Shown one piece after another: positions 23,996-35,900 of a DNA stretch of 64,000 nucleotides. The notes beneath the pieces are model-generated. The model was not told where the DNA came from, did no database searches, and saw nothing but the letters and a program-made list of their open reading frames with translations. The position numbers and the translations under genes were made by a program. How positions within the stretch are numbered: position 1 is the first letter of the stretch; the number at the start of each line of letters is the position of its first letter. This DNA comes from Mycobacterium paraseoulense (GTDB lineage Bacteria > Actinomycetota > Actinomycetes > Mycobacteriales > Mycobacteriaceae): contig NZ_AP022619.1 of the NCBI RefSeq assembly GCF_010731655.1, positions 310,001 through 374,000 of the forward strand, written 5' to 3'.

Positions 23996-26900
23996 ATGGA
24001 GCTTGGTGACCGGGCACTTCCGCTTACTCGCGGACAACTAGACATCTGGCTGGCCCACGAGACGGGCCACTCCGGCACGGAATGGCAGATCGGACTCTTC
24101 GTCACGATCGACGGCAGGGTTGAACGTGATGCCCTGAAGTGGGCGATCCGCCAGGCCATCGAAGAAGCCGAACCCACCCGGGCCTCTTTCGTCGAGGCGG
24201 ATGGCCAGGTCTTCCAACGGGCGGTCGACTATCCGGACGTCGAACTGGCCTTCCATGACCTGACCGCATCGCGCGACGCCGTCGACGAAGCCAGGCGGAT
24301 GGCGCTGTCGATCCAGCGAACGCCCATGCCGCTCTCGGGCCCGCTGTTCCGATTCGCCCTTTTCCAGACCCGTGCCGACGAATTCCACCTGTTCGCCTGC
24401 TGCCACCACATCGTCATCGACGGAACCGGTGTCGCGCTCGTCGGGCACCGCATCGCCTCCATCTACTCGGCCATCGTCTCCGCCGCCCCCATCCCGCCGG
24501 CCGTCTTCGGCTCACTGCGGGATCTGGTCGACTGCGAGGCGAAGTACGAAGGGTCCGGCGACTACCGCAACGACGAGGCCTACTGGGCTCAGCACCTCCC
24601 CGCGGACGACGCCGGCCCACATCGTGGGCCGCCCACCGGGGAACGGGATCCGTGGCCGTCCGCGCCGGTCGCGTTGGACTCGGGCATCCTGCGCCGGGTC
24701 AACAAGGTGTCTGAGGTGTGGGGCGTGTCCCAAACGTCGGTCATCACCGCCGCATGCGCGTTGTTGGTGCGCGGGTGGGGCGGACACGGCTCGGAGGTGG
24801 TCCTCGACTTCCCGGTCAACAGGCGCGTGCTTCCCGAGTCGAAAACCCTCCCCGGCATGGTGGCCGGCGTGGTGCCGCTGGTGTTGCGCGTCGCGCCACA
24901 GCTCAGCGTCGCCGAGTTCTGCCGACAGGTCGACACACGTATTCGGGAATCCGTTGAGCACCAACGGTTTCCGGTGCAAGCGCTGGAGCGCAAAGCCCGT
25001 GGGCCGGCGGGGCCGGCCGAGCGGGTGAGCGTCAATTTCATCCCGTCCGCATTTACCTTGCCGTTCGGCGGTGTCACCGCCTCCGCGTCGTACACCAACT
25101 CCGGCCAGGCGAGTGGCTTCGGTTTGATCTTTTCCACCGATGGTGACCGGCTTTTCCTCAGCACGGCGGGCGCGTGGGGGCCGTTTTCCCGCCTCGACGT
25201 CGCCCAGTTGGCGGAAAGCTTGCAGCGCGTGCTGGTGGCGTTGACGGCGGACACGACGAGGCGGTTGCTGACCATCGATGTGCTCGACGAGTCCGAGCAT
25301 GATCGGCTGGCCGCCTTGGGCAAGCGGGACGGGTTGGGCCGGCCCGTGGTTTCCGGGGCGTCGATTCCGGAGTTGTTTGCGGTTCAGGCGGGTCGCGCGC
25401 CCGGGGCCGCGGCGGTGTCGTGCGGGGCGCGGTCGTGGTCGTATCGCGAGGTCGATGAGGCGTCGAACCGGTTGGCGCGCCGGCTCATTGACAGTGGTGT
25501 GGGCCGGGGGGCGTGCGTAGGACTGGTGGTGGAGCGCTCCGGGGAGGCCGTGATTGCGGTCCTGGGGGTACTGAAGGCGGGGGCGGCGTACGTGCCGATC
25601 GATCCCGGGTCGCCGGTGCGGCGGGTGGAGTTCATGCTCGCCGACGCCGCGCCGGTGGTGGTGATCGTTTCAGCCGGGTTACGGTCGCTGTTGGGCGGGT
25701 TTTCCGGGCCGGTGATCGACCTTGACGATCCGGCGATCGAGGAGCAGTCGTGTGCCGCGGTGGTGGGGCCGGGCGCCGATGACGTGGCGCACGTGATCTA
25801 CACGTCGGGTACGACGGGGCTCCCCAAGGGCGTGGCGGTCACTCATCGCAACGTCACGCAATTGTTCGAGGCGTTGGCCGGTGATGGGCTGCTGGCGACG
25901 GGACACGTGTGGTCGCAGTGCCATTCGTTGGCTTTCGACTTTTCGGTGTGGGAGATCTGGGGGGCGCTGTTGCACGGGGGGCACCTGGTGGTGGTGCCCG
26001 ATGCGGTGGTCCGGTGCGCGGACGACCTGCAGGCGTTGGTGATTGGCGAGCGGGTGTCCGTGTTGACGCAGACGCCGTCCGCGGCGGGAGCGTTGTCGCC
26101 GCAGGGGGTGGAGGCGGCGTTGGTGGTGGGGGCCGAAGCGTGCCCGGCGGCGGTGGTGGACCGGTGGGCGCCGGGGCGAGTCATGGTCAATGTGTATGGG
26201 CCCACGGAGACCACGATGTGGGCGGCCAAGAGCGCACCCTTGGTGGCGGGTTCGGGGGCGCCGGCGATCGGGGCGCCCGTGGCGGGCGCGGCGTTCTTCG
26301 TGCTGGACAGCTGGTTGCGCCCGGTGCCGGCCGGCGTGGTCGGCGAGCTGTATGTGGCCGGAGCCGGGGTCGGTGTGGGCTACGTGGGCCGGGCGGGGTT
26401 GACCGGGTCGCGGTTTGTGGCGTGTCCATTTGGCGGGGTGGGGACGCGGATGTATCGGACGGGGGATTTGGTGTGGTGGGGCTCCGATGGGCAGCTCCGA
26501 TATGTGGGACGGACCGACGAACAGGTCAAAGTCCGCGGGTACCGCATCGAGTTGGGGGAAATCCACACGGCGCTAACAGCTTTGGAGGGCGTCGAACAGG
26601 TGGCGGTGATCGCCCGGGAGGACCGCCCCGGCGACCGGCGGCTGGTCGCCTACCTCACCGGCGGCGCCGAACCGACCGTGGTGCGCGCCGCGCTGGCCGA
26701 GCGGCTCCCGGACTACATGATCCCCGCCGCGATCGTCCCGTTGGCATCCCTGCCCCTTACCCTCAACGGCAAGCTCGACACCCACGCCCTACCCCCACCC
26801 GAATACACCGACACCGATCGCTACCGCGCCCCGGCCACCCTCACCGAAGAGATCCTCGCCGGGATCTACGCAAAGGTTCTTGGCCTTGGCAGGGTCGGGG

Positions 26901-29900
26901 CCGACGACTCCTTCTTCGATCTGGGCGGGGATTCGCTGTCGGCCATGCGTCTGGTCGCCGCGATCAATGCCAGCCTCGATGCCAACCTTTCGGTGCGGGC
27001 CTTGTTCGAGACACCGACGATTCGCCGGCTGGCGCCCCGCCTGCACGAGGGGGCGGGCTGGTTGCCGCGGGTGGAGGCCGGTGTGCGCCCCGGGGTGGTG
27101 CCGTTGTCGTTCGCCCAGTCGCGGTTGTGGTTCCTCGATCAATTGCACGGGTCGTCGCCGGTGCACAACATGGCGGTGGCGCTGCGCTTGCGCGGACGCC
27201 TGGATGCCGACGTGCTCGGGATGGCGCTGGCCGACGTGGTGGCGCGGCATGAAAGCCTGCGCACCGTCTTCGTCGCGCCCGACGGCATCCCGCGGCAAGT
27301 GGTCGTCCCCGTGGGGCAATTCGATTTCGGGTGGCAAGTCGTGGATGCCAGTGGGTGGCCGGCCGACCGGCTGGCCGAGGCCGTCGAGGGGGCTGCGCGT
27401 TACTCGTTTGATTTGGCGGTTGAGATTCCGTTGCGGGCAAGGCTCTTTCGGGTCGGCGAGCGTGAGCATGTGTTGGTGGCGGTGGCTCATCATATTGCTG
27501 CCGATGGGTGGTCGATTACGCCGTTGGTGCGTGATCTAGGCGTGGCGTATGCCAGCCGGTGTGCCGGTGAGGCGCCGGGGTGGGCTGAATTGCCGGTCCA
27601 GTACGTCGATTACACGTTGTGGCAACGCGCCCAGTTCGGCGACCTCGATGACCCGCATAGCGCGATCACCGCGCAGCTGACGTATTGGCTGGATGCGCTG
27701 GCGGGGATGCCGGAGCGCCTGGAGTTGCCGACGGACCGGCCGTATCCGGTGGTGGCCGATTACCAGGGTGCGCGGGTGGCGGTGGAGTGGCCCGCGGAGT
27801 TGCAACAACGAGTGAGTGAGGTGGCCGGTGAGCATAATGCGACCAGTTTCATGGTGGTGCAGTCCGCGTTGGCGGTCTTATTGGCCAAGCTGGGAGCGAC
27901 TTCAGATGTGGCGGTGGGTTTTCCGATCGCCGGGCGTCGTGATCCCGCGCTTGATGAGCTGGTCGGATTCTTCGTCAACACGTTGGTATTGCGCACCGAT
28001 TTGGGTGGAAATCCGACCGTGGCTGAGGTCTTCGCCCAGGTCCGCCAGCGCAGCCTGGCCGCCTACGAACACCAAGACCTGCCCTTCGAAGTCCTCGTCG
28101 AACGGCTGCACCCGACCCGCAGCCTCACCCACCACCCCCTGATCCAGGTCGTCCTCGCCTGGCAGAACTTGCCCTGGCAGCACAGCGGCCCCGCCGCCGG
28201 GCTGACGTTGGGAGACGTGCAAGCCAGCCCGGTGCCGTTGGATACCCAAGTCGCCCGGATGGATTTGGTGTTCTCGCTCGCTGAGCGGTGGACCGAGGAT
28301 GGTCGGCCGGCGGGGATCGGTGGGGCGGTGGAGTTTCGTACCGATGTGTTCAACACCGCCCGGGTGGAGGGGTTGGTCGAGCAGTTGCGTCGGGTGTTGG
28401 TGGCGATGACCGGTGATCCGGCGCGGTTGTTGTCGTCGATTGAGGTGCTCGATGACGGTGAGCGTGCCCGTCTTGGGGTGGTTGGTAATCGGGCGGTGTT
28501 GGGTGGGCCGGTGCCGGTGGGGGTGTCGATTCCGGAGTTGTTCGCCGCTCAGGTGGTTCGCGACGCCGAGGCGGTGGCGATCAGCTTCGGGGAGCGTTCG
28601 TGGACGTATGGGGAGGTCGATGAGTCGTCGAATCGGTTGGCGCGCCTGCTCGTTGAGTACGGTGCCGGTCCGGGGGAGTGTGTGGCGCTGGTGGCCGAGC
28701 GCTGTGCCGAGGCGGTGGTGGCGATCCTGGCGGTGCTCAAGACCGGGGCGGCCTACCTGCCCGTCGATCCGGGCCTGCCCACGGCGCGAATCGACTTCAT
28801 GCTCGCCGACGCCGCCCCGATCGCCGCCGTCACCGCCGCGGACGTCCGGTCGCGGCTCGACGAAACCGACCTGGCCGTCATCGATATCGACGACCCCGCC
28901 GCCGAGACTCGACCCAGCGACGCGCTGCCCGCGCCGTCCCCCGAGGACATCGCCTACATCATCTACACGTCCGGCACGACCGGGGTTCCCAAGGGCGTGG
29001 CCGTAGCGCACCGCAACGTCACGGAACTGCTCGATTCCGTCAATGACGAGCTGGCGCTCGGGCGGGTCTGGTCGCAGTGCCACTCGTTGGCGTTCGACTT
29101 CTCGGTGTGGGAGATCTTCGGGTCGCTGCTGCGCGGTGCCCGGCTGGTGATCGTGCCCGACGTCGTCGTGCGCTCGCCAGAAGAACTGCACGCCATGCTG
29201 ATTCGCGAACAGGTCAGCGTGCTCAGCCAGACGCCCTCGGCGTTCTACGCGCTCGCGCCCGAGCTGGGCCGGCAGCTGAAGCTGCGGACCGTGGTCTTCG
29301 GCGGCGAGGCGCTGGAACCGCAGCGGCTGGGTAAGTGGTTGCGCAACCGGCCGGGGCTGCCGCGGCTGATCAACATGTATGGCATCACCGAGACCACGGT
29401 GCACGCCTCGTTCCGCAGGATCGTCGACGGGGACGTCGACAGCGGCGCCAGCCCCATCGGTGTGCCGTTGGCGCACCTGGGCTTCTTCGTGTTGGATGCG
29501 TGGCTTAATCCGGTGCCGGTGGGTGTGGTGGGTGAGTTGTATGTGGCCGGGCGTGGGGTGGCGTGTGGGTATGTGGGCCGATCGGGGTTGACGGCGTCGC
29601 GGTTTGTGGCGTGTCCGTTTGGTGGGGTCGGGTCGCGGATGTATCGCACGGGGGATTTGGTGCGTTGGGGTGCCGATGGGCAGCTGCGGTATGTGGGGCG
29701 GGCCGATGAGCAGGTCAAGGTTCGGGGGTATCGCATCGAGTTGGGCGAAGTCCGCACGGCGTTAACCGGTTTGGATGGCGTCACGCAGGCGGTGGTGGTC
29801 GTGCGTGAGGATCGCCCCGGCGAAAAGCGTTTGGTCGCTTATGTCACCGGGGCCGCCGACCCGGCCGCGATCCGCGCGCGGTTGGCCGATCGGTTGCCCC

Positions 29901-32900
29901 CCTACATGGTCCCGGCCGCGGTCGTCGCGCTCGAGGAACTGCCGCTGACCATCAACGGCAAACTCGACACCCGCGCCCTGCCCCCACCCGACTACCAAGA
30001 AGGTGGCGAATACCGGCCCCCGGCCACCCCGGTCGAGGAAATCCTCTCCGACATCTACGCCCGGGTGCTGGGGCTGGAGCGCGTCGGGGCCGAGGAATCG
30101 TTCTTCGACCTCGGCGGGGACTCGTTGTCGGCCATGCGTTTGGTGGCTGCGATCACTACCGGCTTGGACGCCCACCTCGAAGTGCGAACCCTGTTCGAGG
30201 CGCCCACCATTCGCCAGTTGGCGCCGCGGCTCAGGGCGGGTGGGGGCCGGCCCGCCCGGGTGGTGCCCGGGGTGCGGCCGGCGGTGGTGCCGTTGTCATT
30301 CGCTCAGAACCGGTTGTGGTTCACCGATCAATTGCAGGGGCCGTCACCGGTTTACAACATGGCCGCGGCGATGCAGCTCGACGGGCGCCTGGATGTCGAG
30401 GCGCTCGGGGCGGCGCTCGGCGATGTGGTGGCCCGACACGAAAGCCTGCGCACGGTGTTCGCCGCACCCGAGGGAACCCCGAAGCAGGTGGTCATCCCCG
30501 CCGAGCGCGCCGACTTCGGTTGGCGGGTGGTGGACGCCAGCGCGTGGCCGGCGGGCCGTCTCGACGCGGCCGTCGAGGCCGCGGCGCGCCACACATTCGA
30601 TCTGGCCACCGAAGTCCCCTTGCGCGCCCAGCTTTTCAGGGTCGGACCCGACCGGCACGTACTGGTGGCCGCCGTCCACCACATCGCCGCCGATGGCTCC
30701 TCGCTGGCCCCGCTGGTGCGCGATCTCGGGACGGCGTACGCCAGCCGGTGTTCGGGTGAAGCGCCGGCGTGGGCGCCGCTGCCGGTGCAGTACATCGATT
30801 ACACGCTGTGGCAGCGGGCCAGCCTGGGTGAACTCGACGACCCGGACAGCCCCGTCGGCGGCCAGCTGCGCTACTGGCAACAGGCCTTGGCCGAGCTGCC
30901 CGGGCATCTTCGGCTACCGACCGACAGGCCCTACCCTCCGGTGGCCGACTATCGCGGGTCCAGCGTGGCCGTGGAGTGGCCGGCGGAGTTGCAGCAACGG
31001 GTGCGCGAGACTGCCCGCGAGCACAATGCGACGAGCTTCATGGTGGTCCAAGCCGCCCTGGCGGTGCTGCTGGCCAAAGTCAGTGCGACCGCGGATGTGG
31101 CGGTGGGCTTTCCGATCTCCGGCCGGCGCGATCCGGCGCTCGACGACCTGGTGGGCCTCTTCGTCAACACCTTGGTGCTCCGCGTCGATCTGACCGGAAA
31201 CCCCACTCTCGCAGAGGTATTGGCGCAGGTGCGGCAGCGCAGCCTCGCCGCCTACGAGCACCAGGACGTGCCGTTCGAGGTCCTGGTGGAACGACTCAAC
31301 CCCACCCGCAGCCTCACTCACCATCCGCTGGTGCAGGTCATGTTGACCTGGCAGAACGACAACCCGGCCGAACTGAGCCTGGGCGATCTGCGCGTGACTG
31401 CACTGCCCCTGCACACGCGCACGGCCCGCACGGATCTGGTGTTCTCGCTGGCCGAACGCTGGACCGACGACGACCAGCCCGCCGGCATCGGTGGGGCGGT
31501 GGAATTCCGCACCGACGTTTTCGACGCCGGCACCGTCGAGGCGTTGGTCGAGCGGCTGCGCCGCGTGTTGGTTTCGTTGACGACCGACACGGCCCGGCCC
31601 CTGTCTGCCGTTGACGTGCTCGACGAGCCCGAGCATGCCCGCCTGCGTGCCCTCGGCAACCAACACGAGCTCAGTCGGCCCGCACCGCCGGGGGTGTCGA
31701 TTCCGGCGTTGTTTGCCGTTCAGGTGGGGCGTGCGCCTGGGGCGGTGGCGGTCACCTGTGGGGGTCGGTCGGTGTCGTACGGCGAGTTGGATGAGGCGTC
31801 GAGTCGGGTGGCGCACTGGTTGATCGGTGTGGGTGCGGGTCCGGGTTGCGCTGTGGGGGTGATGTTTACGCGCTCGGTTGAGGCGATTGTGGCGATTGTG
31901 GGGGTGCTCAAGTCGGGGGCGGCGTATGTGCCGATCGATGCGGGGTTGCCGGCGGCGCGGGTGGAGTTCATGCTGGCTGACACCGCGCCGGTGGCGGTGG
32001 TGAGCACCGGCGCGTTGGTCGAGAAGCTGGCCGGGTATGGCCTGCCGGTGTTGGATGTGGCCGATCCGGTGTTGCAGCGCCAGCCGGTGAGCGCGCCGCC
32101 GCCGCCGGGCGCGGATGAGGTGGCGCACATCATTTACACCTCGGGGACGACCGGGGTGCCCAAGGCGGTGGCGGTGAGCCACGCCAATGTGACGCGGTTG
32201 TTCGACGCGGCGGCGGTGGGGGTGGCGTTGACGCGCGCGCAGGTGTGGAGCCAGTTCCATTCGTATGCCTTTGACTTTTCGGTGTGGGAGATCTGGGGGG
32301 CGTTGCTGCATGGGGGGCGGCTGGTGGTGGTGCCCGAGGCGGTGGCGCGTTCGCCCGAGGACTTCCACGCGTTGTTGGTTGCTGAGCGGGTGACGGTGTT
32401 GAGTCAGACCCCGGCGGCGGTGCGGATGCTCTCGCCGCAGGGTTTGCAGGGGATGGCCTTGGTGATCGGGGCCGAGCCGGTGCCCGCGGAGGTGGTGGAT
32501 CGCTGGGCGCCGGGGCGGGTGATGGTCAACGTCTACGGGCCGACCGAGACCACGATCTTGGCTTCGGCCAGCGCGCCGTTGGTGGCCAGGTCGGGGGCGC
32601 CGGCGATTGGGTCGGCGGTACCCGGGGCGGGGTTGTTCGTGCTGGATGGCTGGTTGCGGCCGGTGCCGGTCGGGGTGGTCGGGGAGTTGTATGTCGCCGG
32701 GCGCGGGGTCGGGCTGGGCTATCTGGGTCGGGCGGGGTTGACCGCGTCGCGGTTCGTGGCGTGCCCGTTCGGCGGGCCCGGGCAGCGGATGTATCGCACC
32801 GGGGACCTGGTGTGCTGGGGCCCCGACGGCCAGTTGCGGTATGTGGGGCGCGCCGATGAGCAGGTCAAGATCCGCGGGTACCGCATCGAGGTCGGCGAGA

Positions 32901-35900
32901 TCCGCGCGGCGCTGGCCGGCCTGGATGGGGTCGAGCAGGCCGTGGTGATCGTGCGCGAGGACCGCCCCGGCGACAAGCGCCTGGTCGGCTACCTCACCGG
33001 CACCGCCGAACCGACCGCGCTGCGCGCCGCGCTGGCCCAGCGCCTACCCGGCTACATGATCCCGGCCGCCCTGGTCACCCTCGCCGACCTGCCCACCACC
33101 CTCAACGGCAAACTCGACACCCGCGCCCTACCCCCACCCGAATACACCGACACCGGGTACCGCGCGCCGACCAACCCCACCGAAGAAATCGTGGCCGGCA
33201 TCTACGCACAAGTCCTGGGTCTCAAACGGGTCGGAGTGGACGACTCTTTCTTCGACATCGGCGGCGACTCGCTCTCGGCCATGCGCGTGATCGCGGCGAT
33301 CAATAGCGGCTTCGCTACCGCCCTTTCGGTGCGCGCCCTGTTCGAGGCGCCCACGGTGGCGCAGCTGGTACCCCGCATCGGCGGCGGCGGAGGCGGCCTC
33401 GCGCCGCTGGTGGCCGGCCCCCGGCCCGCGGTGATCCCGCTGTCGTTCGCCCAGAGCCGGTTGTGGTTCCTCGACCAATTGCAGGGCCCGTCACCGGTCT
33501 ACAACATGGCCGCAGCGCTGCGCCTGGTCGGGACGCTGGACGCCGACGCATTGCGCGCCGCGTTGGACGACGTGGTGACCCGCCACGAAACCCTGCGGAC
33601 GGTGTTCTCCGCACCCGAGGGAACCCCGCAGCAGGTCGTCCTGCCGCCCTCGCAAACCCGCGTCGGATGGGACGTGGTGAACACCGACGGATGGTCGGCG
33701 AGCCGACTGGAGGAAGCCGTCGAGGCCGCTGCGCGTTACTCGTTCGATTTGGCGGTTGAGCTTCCGTTGCGGGCGACGCTCTTCCGGGTGGGTGCGGGTG
33801 AGCATGTGTTGGTGGCGGTGGCTCATCATATTGCTGCCGATGGGTGGTCGATTACGCCGTTGGTGCGTGATCTAGGCGTGGCGTATGCCAGCCGGTGTGC
33901 CGGTGGGGCGCCGGGGTGGGCTGAATTGCCGGTCCAGTACGTCGATTACACGTTGTGGCAACGCGCGCAGTTCGGCGACCTCGATGACCCGCGTAGCGCG
34001 ATCGCCGCGCAGTTGGCGTATTGGCTGGATGCGTTGGCGGGGATGCCGGAGCGCCTGGAGTTGCCGACGGACCGGCCGTATCCGGTGGTGGCCGATTACC
34101 GGGGTGCGCGGGTGGCGGTGGAGTGGCCCGCGGAGTTGCAACAACGAGTGAGTGAGGTGGCCGCTGGGCATAATGCGACCAGTTTCATGGTGGTGCAGTC
34201 CGCGTTGGCGGTCTTATTGGCCAAGCTGGGAGCGACTTCGGATGTGGCGGTGGGTTTTCCGATCGCCGGGCGTCGTGATCCCGCGCTTGATGAGCTGGTC
34301 GGATTCTTCGTCAACACGTTGGTATTGCGCACCGATTTGTCGGGGAACCCCACGGTCGCCGAGGTATTGGATCAGGTGCGACAGCGCAGCCTGGCCGCCT
34401 ACGAACACCAGGACGTGCCCTTCGAGGTCCTCGTCGAACGGCTGCACCCGGCCCGCAGCCTCAGCCGCCACCCCCTGATCCAGGTCGTCCTCGCCTGGCA
34501 AAACGTCGACCTCGCCGAGCTGGCCCTCGGCGATCTGCAGGTCACCCCGCTGTCTACCGACACGCGAAGCGCCCGGATGGATTTGGTGTTCTCGCTCGCT
34601 GAGCGGTGGACCGAGGATGGTCGGCCGGCGGGGATCGGTGGGGCGGTGGAGTTTCGTACCGATGTGTTCAACACCGCCCGGGTGGAGGGGTTGGTCGAGC
34701 AGTTGCGTCGGGTGTTGGTGGCGATGACCGGTGATCCGGCGCGGCGGTTGTCGTCGATTGAGGTGCTCGATGACGTTGAGCGTGCCCGTCTTGGGGTGGT
34801 CGGTAATCGGGCGGTGTTGGGTGGGCCGGTGCCGGTGGGGGTGTCGATTCCGGAGTTGTTCGCCGCTCAGGTGGTTCGCGACGCCGAGGCGGTGGCGATC
34901 AGCTTCGGGGAGCGTTCGTGGACGTATGGGGAGGTCGATGAGTCGTCGAATCGGTTGGCGCGCCTGCTCGTTGAGTACGGTGCCGGTCCGGGGGAGTGTG
35001 TGGCGCTGGTGGCCGAGCGCTGTGCCGAGGCGGTGGTGGCGATCCTGGCGGTGCTCAAGACCGGGGCGGCCTACCTGCCCGTCGATCCGGGCCTGCCCAC
35101 GGCGCGAATCGACTTCATGCTCGCCGACGCCATACCGGTCGCCGCGATCGCCACCCCCGAACTGCGCCCACGGCTCGACGGAACCGACCTGGCCGTCATC
35201 GACTTCGACGACCCCGAAATCGCAATCCAACCCCGCAGCGCGCCACCGGTCCCCGACCCCGAGAACATTGCCTACATCATCTACACCTCGGGCACGACCG
35301 GGGTTCCCAAGGGCGTGGCGGTCACCCACCACAACGTCACCCAACTGCTCGAATCGGTGGACGGCGAGCTCGAACTCGGATACGTCTGGTCGCAGTGCCA
35401 CTCGTTGGCGTTCGACTTCTCGGTGTGGGAGATCTTCGGGTCGCTGCTGCGCGGTGCCCGGCTGGTGATCGTGCCCGACGCCGTGGTCCGTTCACCAGAA
35501 GAACTGCACGCCATGCTGATTCGCGAACAGGTCAGCGTGCTCAGCCACACCCCGTCCGCGGTGGCGGCGCTGTCGCCGCAGGGTCTGGAGTCGGTCGCGA
35601 CGCTGGTGATGGGCGGCGAACCCTGTCCACCCGAGGTGGTCGACCGATGGGCTACCGGACGCGTGATGGTCAACCAATACGGTCCGACCGAGACCACGAT
35701 GTACGCGGCGATGACCCCGCCGCTCGCCGCCGGAACCGGAGCGCCCCCGATCGGGTCCCCGGTGCCCGGCGCGGCGTTGGTCGTGTTGGATGCGTGGCTT
35801 AATCCGGTGCCGGTGGGTGTGGTTGGTGAGTTGTATGTGGCCGGGCGTGGGGTGGCGTGTGGGTATGTGGGCCGATCGGGGTTGACGGCGTCGCGGTTTG

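Larger units (their letters stand above)
27090..30240 (+). other. Giant NRPS module 2: LCL C - A (Thr-like) - T
   Basis: C spans about 1035-1465, A about 1509-1999, T near 2038. The code DFWSVGMVHK is identical to that of the threonine-type A2 of mps1, so Thr or alloThr is the best guess. The A domain carries the [14 protein letters not shown] core typical of that subtype, grafted between flanks nearly identical to those of module 4. Confidence 0.8.
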
